From NCBI GenBank assembly GCA_037447605.1, contig CM074805.1, positions 1,471,837 through 1,535,836 of the forward strand: 64,000 bases of DNA, read 5' to 3'. Shown here one piece after another: positions 43,430 through 55,704 of this stretch. A program made the translations under genes and the position numbers. This stretch comes from Zygnema circumcarinatum. Taxonomy: Eukaryota; Streptophyta; Zygnematophyceae; Zygnematales; Zygnemataceae. The notes below the pieces were generated by a model that saw only the letters and a program-made list of their open reading frames with translations, was not told the DNA's origin and ran no database searches. Positions within the stretch are counted from its first letter, which is position 1. Every line of letters starts with the position of its first letter.

Positions 43430-44535
43430 AACACGGGTTGATTGACAACAGCAGATGGCTTGCGTTGAGAATAGTGGGTGGCAGAGACACACACGGCCTG
43501 GAAGAAAAAAGCGAATCATTTACTCGCGGTGTAGGAAGCAGCGCCAAGACCTGCGCCTTAAGGCTGCTTAAGGCGGCCAGGGGGGGTGCTCTTAGTAGGC
43601 TCTATAACGAAAAAGCGCTCCGCCGTCCTCCGAGCAATGGTTGGAGAGAGGGGACGGTGAAGGCAGAAGGCGGCCCCTCCCCTCCCAGTGGGCCTGCCAG
43701 CCTGCCGCCAACACTGTCTTGCAGCTTCCGGTTAGAAGCGCTTGCTGTGGACGAGGAACTGAACCAGTTTGAGCGCGTTATCAGCGTGATGACGATCATC
43801 ACTATTGTGATGATGATGATTATTATTATTGTTTAATATCATCACTATAGTTATTAATAATGTTTTTTTTTATGTTTTGGTCAAGGAGGTATCGATTGGC
43901 TGTGCCTCCGCAAGGAAGCCAATTCTTGTATTCCCCACGTGTTCGAAATGAAGTATTCCGGACATTCTACTTGTAACTGAACCTGCCCATCGCCGCATGT
44001 GCCGTGGCTGAATTTTAAACTGTGCATTCAGATTCAGGCTTTGTTCCCTTGTACCAGTCGGCTAAGTTTGGGCTCCCCTTGCCGCCTGGGAGTCGCTCTG
44101 CGCTTGCAACTGGCGCTAGGAGCTGCACATCAAAACCGTCATATTTTAAAAGTCCGCCACGCCACTTGGGGAGTATGACGAATGAAGCACTCAGCCCCTG
44201 CTGGGTTAAAGGCCGTCAAGGAACGGAATCTCAGTAAGGTTGATCTATGAAGGGCGGTCCGCAACACACTTCTCTTCACAATCAATGCCTGTTGTACGGC
44301 CACCTGATAACAGACACAGAGAAATGAGGGCATTTGCCACCTGCTCGGTCATTTCCATATCGAATTGTAACCTACCCCACGGTGCTGAGTCTGATTGAAC
44401 GAATCAAGTTCGAGGTTGAACGCAGGGAGGTTACATCCCATCCTGGAAACAGGAGAAGAGATTGCGCCTCCTCCAGCATGGCTGCTCATGTGATCTAGAA
44501 CTCTACAAGAACCCTAATCCTAACATGACTTGCTT
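43430..44535. other. Intergenic, convergent 3' ends
   Basis: The fucosyltransferase-like gene and MSH1 converge here. A GAT/ATT-rich simple-sequence stretch lies at 43785-43860. I see no further gene; the reading frame at 43312-43836 overlaps the last fucosyltransferase exon in another frame and looks like chance. Confidence 0.5.
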
Positions 44536-47500
44536 TCAAAATGGCGGCAAACTCCCTCGTGACTGCCGTGCCCTGCTTGAAACCTTCACAGCCGGAAACC
44601 CTGCAGCCTGAAGTCTCACTACAAGCTCATTCTGGAGAGGCTCCACAGTGCGGTTATCTCCAATAGGGACACACCAAAACACCATCCCTTGGAGCCGCGG
44701 TTCATCCTGGTACACCTGCACTCGTCGGCGAATGTTCGGCGCCTGAAACCCCACTCCAAAGCCCGGCGAAATAGAGGATTAAGTCAACATTTGGGGGTGG
44801 ATACCCCGAAACTTGCAGCTCATTACTTAATCACCCAACCCATTCTCGCAGGGCTTCATCCCCAGTGAATGCGACTCACAATTCCAACGTGGTACTGCCC
44901 GTTTTGAAGACGGACAATGTACACATGTGACACCTTTGCTGCTTCGGATGGAGGCAGCTCCCCGGCCTTTAAAACTGCGATTGAGACTTCGTGGCCTATC
45001 ACAGCACTGCACGCCTCTGCAACCATTGATTTTAAATCCGCCGCACGATCCCCAGGAGACGACTCCATGGAGGAATGCTGCCACAGACGGCCATTTGCCA
45101 ATTGAGCTCCCTCCTTCGTTTCTCGTCCTTGCCCCCTTTTTGTCTTGATTCCTATCTCAGCGGGGTCGAATGAAGAAGTACTGTCATCTGGTAGTGCGTC
45201 AGATACTGTATGCTGCTGATCAAATACTCTATGGTTATGTTCATGTCCATTTATTACCAAAGACTCTACGAAGCCTCCATCTGCAGAGCTCTCTAATCTG
45301 GTTGCTGCATCCTCCTCATCCCTCGTGTCTCCCTCGCCGCCGGTCACTGGAGTTTCTTCATGAATTGAAGGCCAACTTCTGTGCCTTGCAACATCCGGTA
45401 GTGCTGGCGTCATCCTGCCCTCTACACCCGAGCCGTCCAAGGTTCCCCCTCTCCCATTCGTGGAAAGAGAAGTAGCCGTTGCTACCTCTCTCCCATTCCA
45501 GCATCCAGTCATATCATTCCCGTCATTGACATGCCGAATAGGAGCTCCCCCCTTCCCTAGGGTAATTTCCAGCAGCTCTCTGTAAACCTCCTCTCCACGC
45601 TTGACAAGGCGTAGAGGCACCCCCTCCTTCAGAGCCACACTAAACGCCAAAGACTCCCTGCGAACAGGTCAATGCCACACATTTGATCACCTTCAATACA
45701 CTTTATTCCAACTCGCTCTCTCGCAGCCCTTGAAGGGTACAAAATGCGAGAGTTTCCTCATCATCTAATCATAAAGTATAGAACTTTCGACCATCAACTG
45801 AGCCTACAGTGTCCAGTCTCCTACTCACCTACACTCTCCATCGACAAGTGTCCACGTCGGCTCTGTCTGTCCATTCTTCACTATTGTTCCCATAGCCTTT
45901 CGAGCCACATTTCCCGCCTTGAGCTTTATATCAAGCAAGCCATGGAGGTGCGTGGAAATAATTCCAATGCAGGCGCGCGAGGCCAACTCTTCCAAAGACG
46001 CAGCGACGAGGCCCGTCCCTTTCCCAACCTCTGTCCCTTTGCAGAGCTCATCCACGAGGACAAGACTCCTCCCGCTTGCTTCTGCGAGGATGGTACTCAG
46101 CTCCGACATCTCCATCTGCACAGGCAGCATAGCAGAGCAGCCCACTCACATGAAGAGCCACGCTTAACACCAACACTAGGGGCATTTTGACGTCTGTTTT
46201 ACTCGAGAATCAATAGTTGTGGCTTTTGATTGTTAGGGCGTTATTGTGACAGTTCTTGGATGGACTTTGGTGGAACTAACTCGTTAGACTCAGCAGGCAA
46301 CAAACGCATGCATGCTTCATTCAAGGAACATGAGCGTCAACTGATTTAAAGATAGACACCAGGCTTGGAATGCTCGAAATGAAAAGGAGTCCCTGTACAC
46401 ATAACACATGACACATAACTGTAGCAGAACACAAGAATCGTTTGAAACGTTGTCCATTTCACAATCCAGAACCCCAATACAATATGTCACGCAGCTACAA
46501 TTACGTGCAGCAACCTCGCCCCGGTCGGCTCCTTTATCCATTCACTTTCATTTGTTCTCCCCCCTTCTGTCCGGAACTTCAGACAGAACGTATCCTCATC
46601 TAGCCCTCCCACCTCACCTGAAAAGAACTCTTTCCGTCTGCTGGGCTATCCGCTGCCATCATTCGGAGAAAGAAGGCGTCAAAGCGTGGCAGCCTTGCCT
46701 CCTTGGCAGGAACACATAACCCACAGTTGGCCAGAAGAGCTGCAGCATATACTGAACGCAGAATGCTCGACTTTCCACCCCCATTGGGACCAGTTAATAA
46801 ACACATTGAGTTTAAACTGACGGAGTTTGCCACGACTTGAGACCCCGTAAGGTTAAGCCAATAGGGAACGAGTCCTTCCAGTTGCAGTTGGCGGAGTGGT
46901 CGATATTCATTTGAGTCAACCTTTCGAGCTGTGCTGCCTTCATCCATGAGTGTGGCACGGACCCATCCTCTCCGCTGTGTCTCTCTGTATACCCCCAAAA
47001 CAAAAGAATTTTCCTTACACTCCCATCAGGACGCTTGTGCCACTCTCAAATACTTTCAGTTCCAAAAGGACCCAGTGGACAGGGTTACATAGGAAGAGAG
47101 CCTGAGAATTAATCAGCTGATGACGAGATGATGGAGCTACACCGCTACTACCGTGACGACTAACTGCGGTATCAAACCAAGGGTTGTCCTCCCTGTTTTC
47201 CAAACCTTTCCTCGCCAAGATCAAAGACTCACATCATTCGAGAAAAAAACTGAGGGCAGTACCATTCATGAAATGACATGTGTCTTATTTTTCTATTCCT
47301 TGACTCGATTCTCGACTTTTGTACCATAAACCTGCATGGTAAACCTGGGGACTTCACTCACATGAATTTGCGGTGGACCGTTCAAGAACTAGCTTGAGAG
47401 CACCTCAATGTAGTATAGTTGGAGGTGCAAAGCAATGCATGTGATATTCGTATTGAAGGCCGACAGGGGAGAAGGTAAAACGAGGAATGCAAATCAGAAG

Positions 47501-50500
47501 GACAAAAAGTTTAATGGACTTACTCTGTATGCTGGATCAAGGTGCATGCGATCACAGAAAAATTTGCAGCTGTGATGATTGAATCCAATTTGTCCTCTAG
47601 CTCAGATGCAAGCTTCTTGAGCACAGCAATCACTGCCTCACAGGCTGCCTCACAGGCCTCGCGATACCTGCAGGCAAAAGCAGAGTAAGGGCACGGACCC
47701 ACCGTTGACAAGATATGCTGCAGATAGTAGTGCCAAGAGGGGGCTATTGGGAGAAGAATTGTTGGCTTGATACAGAAGAGGTGTAAATCATGTCCAGTTC
47801 TATGATGCAACAAAACTTGGAACGCCAAGCAAACATTATCAGTTCCTTGTCCTTTGAACCCTCTCTAATGTGCAAAAAACGGCCTTCAATCTCTTCATAG
47901 TACACTCCTTGGGCTTCTGTTAGCATCAGAGTCTCCTCTCTCCCACCAAACTCAAACGACCTCTGCCTCCATAGTAACTCTTACTTCAATTGTCAGTTCA
48001 TAGTCATGAAGCCTCTAAGCTTCCCATCTCATGAACTGCTAATCCCGCCACACATGTCATCCCCTGGAAGCCACAACCCTCACCCCCTGGCATTTGTCGC
48101 CTCCCTGGAAACATCTCAAACCCTATAATCCCCGAAGCCATACCATAGCCCGGAGGGTGAGGGCGGGGGGCGGGTTACCTGGTGAGGGCCTCATCTACCT
48201 CGGGGCAGGTCCACCAGTCCTCTCCCACTTTGCGGGGAGTTCGGTTGCCCCTCTCCAGAGCGTGTTCCAGCGCCGCTGCCTGCTTCACTCCCGGCTGTGC
48301 GCCAAGCCGCATTTCCTCGGCCTGCCGAGGGCAGAAACATGCTATTGGTGTATTGGTGCTATTGGTGCTTGAACGACCTTGTTATCAAGTCTAACGATGC
48401 AGATTTCTTAGCAGAGCTATTGAGACCCCAAAGGAGATTAAGCGGCTGGGATGAGTAGCTAGTGTTGTTTATTTGGTCTGTGAAAGAAAACAAGTAAACT
48501 ATTCATAGACGGAGTCCTGGTCATCCGCGATCAATGAATTTCCAGAAAGCACACAGCCTCCATCTTTGAAGCACTGACAAAGCGAAAATGGAGAAAGAGG
48601 TCTAAGGAAAAAATGTTGAGGATTGTCGTTGTACCGTTGGGCGCAAGCTCTTTCCCTTGAGATAAACACCTCCTTGATCCTTGCTGTATAGAATTTCCAC
48701 CTTTCTAGACCTCGCTCTTGGGCCCGATCGTATCCATTGAACAATAGGTATGAACCACTCCTCCACCTGACGATGAGCCACACTACATCCAATCCTTCAG
48801 AAAATGAAGTGGCGATTCGAGTTCTATTTTCTGAAAATACTGGCCCACTCCACTCGACTTTCCTGGACCAAGATGATGAAGCGCCATTTTTTTGTATAAA
48901 TCCAGCAACTATATTATCCTATTGTCACTACTTTAACAAGGGAACATCTGCTCCCATAATTAACGAGCGGCTCTGCTTTCTCACCGCATCGTTAAGGTCA
49001 GTCGCCGCGCTCTGCACCCTTGCGTAAGCATCTTCCACGTGTTTCGACTTCACTCGTCCCCGCCAGCTCGCCTCCTCCTCCATATAAAATTCCTGAAGAG
49101 GCTCCACTCCATCCAAGCCCTTGCTGCACATGGAGGCCATGGAAAGGGGATGAAGGGGGGCCTCCTCCGCCAGAACGTCGGCAATGCTTGCAGCAACTGC
49201 AGCACAATCTGAAACCTGTACAAAGTATGAGATGGGTCAGCTTACTTACGTTGGAACTCTCTACATATTGCTATTTACAAACAATGGTTCAGAAAGGCTG
49301 ATGCCAAAACTCGTCTGACGAAGTCAACGTTGAAACGTGCCATCCTATCCTCCAGTAGGGGATACAAGAAACACACACAAGCAGGTATACCAGCTTACCA
49401 GCTGCTTTTTGTCCATATGGATCCCTGATGACAGCCACGTGGGGAGGAGGAGGTGCTCTCCAATAGGTTCAAGGGCTTCAACTTCAAACATGTACACCAG
49501 GTTTTCCGCTATGAGCCGAATTTTGCGGAGTTCCACGTGGTTCACCTCTCCTGCTCGAAGTAATTTGACCAGCTTTGAAGCAGGTTCTGTGTGGAATTCG
49601 GGTAGGGAGTCATGTACTGTAGAAAGGAGCCGACAGGCCCCTGCGATGCCTCCAAGCACGAGGCTGTCTGTCAGCATTTGTTAATTGAGAAGAAAGCGCA
49701 AGGACGAGGGGAAGGGAATGTGAAAGGCAAAATTGGAACGACAGAACACCTGCCTACTGCTTTCGAGTTTCACCTTGAGGTCTAAGTTGTGTTACGTCGT
49801 CAAGTTTAATGTCAGCAATATTAGCACGTATGTTAAAGGGCAGGGCGGGAAGATAGTGCCTAGTCTATACATCCAAATTGTGTTGAGGTCATAAAAAATA
49901 AAAAATGGAAATGGGTGCTGTCCTCCACAATAAAATACGTGAAAGTCTCCTACCATTTCTACGTGTTTCTTAACAAGCAGACGTCAGCACATTCGTGGCA
50001 GAAGGAGAATATTCAAACGACTTGAACTCGAAGAATATCGTCTCATTCAGCTACCATAATGTCCGCCATGATTCCGGCTAGATTGAAGGTCTACAAGCAG
50101 CAACACAGCAGTAATCCTAACGCATGCACCTTGGATGGCGTCTGCCACATTTGAAGGAGGAGGATTGAGGAGAAGCTCCCGGAGGTAAATCTGGCAGAGC
50201 TTGTTGGCCTCCGTGGGAAGCAGCACTTGCAGAAGGCTCGGAACGCCAACAGTCGCCTGCAGACCTGAAATGGGTCCAGGTCGCCTCTGCGGCGACAAGA
50301 GCTAATCAATGGACTGTACAAGCTAGCAGCAAAATATGGATATAGGGATTCCGTTCAACAGAAAGAAAGTAAGATCCCCTGAGGAAAGAAATAGCTCAGT
50401 CACAGGGCTTAAGGATAGAGGAGACCTGCACTTCAGTGGGAGTGGCCAATGCACCCACGCACATACATTTTGTGTGATTCGACTTCGATTTGCATTGTCA

Positions 50501-53500
50501 CGCATGTCCCGGAGGTCAAAAAGCAGAGGGCTTTACTGGCCTAAAGACTTGCAAGACAGAATGAAGCCTGCACACACTACTCGATTACTGCCAAAATATG
50601 GCAGTTGACAAAGACAGATGGTTCAAAGTTTAGAGTCGAATGGTCTGTGCAGAGAAAGTTGGGGGAGAAGAGCGCTCACCAATCTGCGAAGCTGCAGAAG
50701 TGTAAAGTGGGCGAGGCCTATTCCCTGGGGGCGATTCCATTTCGCGAAAAACTACATCTTCATCCAAAGCGTAGTGCTGTCTGACCTGCACCGCAGAGGC
50801 AGATCCGAAGCAGCGAGCACTTGAATACTCTGCAGCTTTATAATCTCGCTAACGGGGGGGGTGAGCTGCAGCTGCGGTTCCGTTTAGGCATAATCTACGG
50901 CACTTCTTTACCTGCTCTTAGAGCAAGGCCGTACGAATGATACGAAAGAGGCGAGCTCCAATCCTCCAGGTTTAAGAGTGCATATGCTTCCACTCTTAAA
51001 GCTCAGAGGTGATATGCGGACGGGCTACAAACCATGCAAACATGGCATTGACATTCATCGTAAAATAGAAGTGACATTCCGTTTCAGGAAACAGGAGGTC
51101 GTACCTTTTGCAAGAGGCCGTGCAGAGAATCGCCGAAATACTCGTCGTATTGGCGGCTCATGCATTCGCTCTGAAGCCGACCACCCCATTTATACACACC
51201 TGAGGGCCACATTCAGCGAACAGGCAAAAATCATCAATTGTGCTGCCTCACAACACAGATAAAAGCTGCACCTATCAGCCTTTCATAGTCGGCAAGAAGA
51301 ATGAACTAAGGACTGCTTTAATAAGCCATTCAAATAGCAGACAGCGTCATTGTCAGCAAAATTGTTCACAGTAACCACGTTTCAGCAGGCAGATACAGAG
51401 AATCCAACGATAACATCAATAAGAAGGTCCACAAATACGACATCTTGTCTCACCAGTGACATCAATCTTGAGAGATTCGTGAAGAAAGCCTCCGGCGGTA
51501 TCAATGCTTCTCATCTTTGCCAGAATACCTTCCTCAGTCAAGCCCTCCTCCAACTTGTACGAGAGAGTCAGCTCAAAGACTGAAATTAGAGTAAAGCCCT
51601 TGCTGGTTCGAGCCACTCCTAGAATGGCAACAGGGTCCGGAGGGAACTCGATGTCGCCTTCATCTCGCGCCATGCCATACACGTAAGGGCTACCTCTGTG
51701 GGAGTGCCTGGACAGCGATGGACATGCCAGTCATCAGCACAAAATTGACTTTTCACACTAAAGCGGTTCTCTAACTTTACATGCATGTGCATGAATGATG
51801 GCCAGCATCAGAATGTTGTCCACTCGACCCTGACCTGTCAAGTATGTTGATTACAGTATGCAGGACTTCCTACATTCGCGCAACGAGGATGAATCTTCAT
51901 CGACTCATTAAGAAACTCGAACATGCCCCTTATGCATTGACATTTGATAAGCAGAAGCTCTCCTGTTCTGGTGGCATACCCCGACAGGAAACGTTCTTTC
52001 CTTTCATTGGCCTTGGTAGGTCCTTTCACCTCCTTCACTATAGCTGCAGATATGTTTTTGTTATTCAAATCTCTGAGAGTCTGCCGCAAATTTTGCAGCG
52101 GAAACCCTGCTTTTGGAATCGCTTCGGAAAAAATGCCTCCAGTGGGATTTAGATTTGCACATTCGACCAACATCACAGCATCGTACCCCATGGCCTCATA
52201 AAAATCTCCAACCTACGCACCCAAGCCAAACACATCAGAATCATCACCGAAGAATAATGATACCTTACTAAGCTTTGCGAGCCAAGAAAGCAAACAAATT
52301 GCGTGGCTTTGAAATTTGGTCGTTAAGATCAAGCATTCGCAGCAAAAGCATTTTTTATTTGTTTCCCTCAATCTCTGTAACTGTTCAATGTCGTACTCAG
52401 AAGGTTACAATGAACGGCAGTAAACAACTTGCAGGAGATATAGGAGCCAAGAAAAGTACCTGCACCAAAATGACCTCGTTCGGGAATTTCGTCTTGTAAT
52501 CCAATGCAAGGGCGTTTACTGTCCCATCCTTGATGCTGCGGCCAGAAAGTATCAACGACTTTCCTCAAGATTTGCAAAACTGCTATTGGTCAGCCATTCT
52601 CATCATCTAGACTGTCTCAATCTCTCGTCTGGTTGTCTGAATTTCCATTTCGGACTGCATAGAAGCTGCTTTCCTGGATCTTTTTTGAAACAAAACTGAA
52701 GACCTCAGAAGCAATAATTGATTACCTTCATAGTTGCATGATAAACTGTTTTCAATTTTTTTCAAAGCACAAAAGGTGCTTCATCATTATTTAGCCTAAC
52801 AAATGTAACTTGTTTAAAAGTGATACGTTTCAGTTTTCTTTCCGCCTCGTCTTTGCCGCCGTTAAAGCATACACTGCAGTGCAAATGGTCGACCCGAAGA
52901 AATGAGCAATCCTTACCTCCCACTTCGAAGGTTTTGATTTATGCCGAGAATATTGGTAGAAAAGTCCAGCCGTTCCCGCATTGCTTTGGTTGTGTCTTTC
53001 TTGCAAAGGTCCAGTTTCTTCTCATATCTTTGTACAATTTTTCGATGTTCGTCACTTAATGCCGTCAGCTTTTCACCTCGTGCATCTGCTCGTTTTCGCG
53101 TTGCTTGCGCACTTGGCGCCCTCCACCTGCAAGCATGGCAAGGATGAAATGTTCAGAGTCCATTAATGAAACGAATGCTTTGGGCGGCCGCTCATTTAAG
53201 GTCCTTGAGTACATTGCGGGTCTGAAATGTGTGAGGACGTATCATATAGGGAGGGGTTGGATTACGAGTTTTTTTGGCAATTGTAATGAGTTCAAAGAAG
53301 GAGACAAAACAGAAAAGGAGAAAAAGAAAATCGAAGAGAAAAGTACATCGGCAATTGTAAAAGAGAACCTGACAAAATTTGGAAAGCTGGGCACTTCCAG
53401 GCAAGTGCTGGATACACGGGTTGAGCGAGGTTTCCGAGGCCTTCTAGAAGTCCAATGTCAGCTAGACAACGAACATGTTGGGCTTCTTTTTAAAATAACA

Positions 53501-53895
53501 AAACCGATTTCAGGCTTTATTAGCCTTTCCTTTCTTCTCGTGTTCATGTTTAGCTCTTTGCTGCTGTCAGGCTCACAGCCGAGGCACAGCATTCGCTCAG
53601 CATCATCCCTTTCATTGCTTGTAGAATTTGGTTCAACTTGTTACCTTCTATGATTTCGAATGTTCTGACTTCCAAGAGGCCGTGCTGCGAGCTTTCCTTC
53701 CTCGTGCTTGTGCAATTCTTTCACAAAATCATTCCGCGGATTGCTCATAATCCCCCCTCTTGCAGAATAGCTGCAAGTCGCTATACAAGACGTAGAAAAA
53801 GCCGTCTTGCTGATTGCTTGTAAGCTGGCCATGTTCGTCATCTCTTTCTGGATCAGCCTGTATGCAAACCTTAACGCAAACCTCGATAAGGGCAT
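44536..53895 (-). CDS. MSH1: Organellar DNA mismatch-repair protein MSH1 (MutS plus GIY-YIG)
   Basis: About 17 minus-strand exons, among them 53895-53645, 53126-52917, 52535-52460, 52212-51980, 51695-51454, 50785-50680, 50264-50130, 49640-49399, 49215-48985, 48321-48179, 47668-47524, 46984-46618, 46115-45829, 45657-44880, 44742-44536. The N-terminus (MPLSRFALRFAYRLIQ, Arg/Ser-rich) looks like a mitochondrial/plastid targeting peptide. Mismatch-recognition domain: VGDFYEAMGYDA. Core: LLLNPPPSNVADAIQ and EASWRGRVK. ATPase: Walker A TGPNGGGKSS, DSPADGKSSFQ, Walker B RSLVLVDELCKGTE, STHLHG. A linker of about 180 residues leads to the GIY-YIG nuclease (VYIVRLQNGQYHVG, catalytic Glu in EPLQNELV). 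MSH1 suppresses ectopic recombination and mutation in plant organelle genomes. The exon ending at 51454, its successor (about 51200-51106) and one near 48830-48690 are only approximately placed. Confidence 0.93.
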
Positions 53896-54510
53896 TACAA
53901 GTAGCAAGAATTCATAGGGTACTAGCCGCGAAACTCTAACACGCTCTAGTCTGGGTCACAAGGATGGTGTCCTTGTGTCCCGATTGTCTTCTTGAAACAC
54001 TTCAGATTGTGCCGCACCCAACATTCAATACTATCGTGGGAGAAACTGAGGTGCAAACAATAGCCTTTCACTTTCTCCCTCTCGCTCTACTTGCCTTCAT
54101 CTATCTCTTTCTACTCTTACTTGCTCTACACTTCTCTCCCACTCCCTCTCCCTCTCTCTCTCCCTTTCTCGACCCCCCCCAGTCACAAAGAGACATGGAG
54201 CCCCCGTATGCGCCGCGTTCAGGGAAACCAAGCTTCAAGTGGCGCCCTCTATACACTTTGTGACTGCGGGCAGGGTGGAGGGAACAAACGGGAACGCCCC
54301 AAACTTTCATGGCAGCATAAAAGGTTTGTGCGTTCCTTCATTTGTTCCCTCCAATCGCAAGCCACGAAACGGAGAATGTGCGCGGCAAAATTTCGCAAGT
54401 CTGCTCGAAAGGACCTGTACGGTAAGTCCCGTTCAGTTTCCCGTACAATCCGCAGGGATTGGAGGGAACGTCATTCGTACAAAACCGTACGACCAATGTC
54501 CGCGCGCGCA

Positions 54511-55373
54511 TTATTGGGTATTGCTAAATTCACATCTTTTTTGTCTAGAAACAGAACTTTTCGCCGGGCAGATAATAAAATAGACCAAAAAGCATTAAAA
54601 ACAGAAAATGCTTTTTTCACACCTTTTTGGAATCGATACACACCTTTTTCCATCGGGCAGATTTTATTTTACCAAAAAAGCAAATGCTATCCCGCCCCTG
54701 CCCCCCCACTTTGGATATCCCGCCCCTGTTTTTTTTGTTGCGAGAAAAAAATATCGGCCTGCCCGAATCCGCTTTCGGAGCGGAAAATCCGTCCCCCACG
54801 AGATTGTTCGCGGGTGTGCGTCCTTCACAAGTGCGGTGAATCTCCGCCGACGATTCTCTCACAAGGCACCATGGCAGATCAACGTTCGATCTGCAGCCGG
54901 GCCCAGTTCCAGCCAATGGCACGTGCCCACGTGTCCCGCCAACGCCGGCTTAGAGTGGGTCTGTAGCTTCGAGGAAAGATGAAGTACCGTACATTGAAAG
55001 CTTGGACCAATCAAAATTTGTCACGTCATAAAACTAGCACGTGGCAGATAGTGATTGGCTGCCAGTTGTCAACGGTGAGCCGCCGCAGGCTGGCCGGTCC
55101 AGCTCACAATTTTGCGGAGATCTTGGGCCGAGGGACGCGCGCTCTCGCACGTGCGGGACGGCTTTGGCGGGACACGTGGGGAGCGTGGGTATCACTTGCC
55201 TTTTTTGTAAAATCAAATCTGTCCGACGGGAAAAGGTGTGTATCGATTCCAGAAAGGTGTGAAAAAGGCATTTTCCGTTTTTAATCCTTTTTTGTCTATT
55301 TTAAAATCTGCCCTGCGAAAAAAGGTCTGTATCTAGACTAAAAGGTGTGAATTTAGCAGTACCTCTATTATTA
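54511..55373. mobile_element. Long-arm inverted-repeat element (foldback/MITE-like)
   Basis: Bases 54511-54686 and 55195-55373 are inverted copies of each other with roughly 10-15% differences, sharing GCTAAATTCACA, GTCTAGA.ACAGA, GGCAGAT, GGAATCGATACACACCTTTT and the flanking T-rich blocks. The ~510-base centre is GC-rich and has its own weaker inverted match around CCCACGTGTCCCGCCAA. No coding capacity, and target-site duplications are unclear. A further diverged copy of the end unit lies at 55436-55485. The element fills the interval between the divergent MSH1 and Nudix genes. Confidence 0.75.
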
Positions 55374-55704
55374 ACACACCAATCTGATTAGATACACGTA
55401 TTTTCGGTAAAAGAAACACCTCAAAACCCTAAAAATTGTCGAGAAAAGGTGTTTGTGTATCTATCCACTTAAAGGTGTGTAAATAGCTTCTCATTTTCCT
55501 TTCTTTTTGTCGGCCGAATTGGAGACCCACAACTTCAGGAATGTGATAACAGCACAGCTCAACACATTTTGGCATGTGCCCGAAACGTGTCGCGTCATCT
55601 GGGGCACCATCCAGGCGCCCTTGGCCCCTCTCTTTGCAGCTGCTTCCACTTGCAGGGAAAGCTACCGTCTTCTCTCCTATAGAGGAGGGGGGCTGGGAAG
55701 TCGT

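Noticed and set aside
53105-53653. 182-codon plus-strand frame with a hydrophobic stretch
   Set aside because: It lies opposite MSH1 exon 2 and intron 1 and matches nothing; the MSH1 exon explains the constraint.
54091-54966. 291-codon open frame on the plus strand
   Set aside because: It runs through the CT-rich tract and the left arm of the inverted repeat; no motif, and the inverted arm shows no matching coding constraint.
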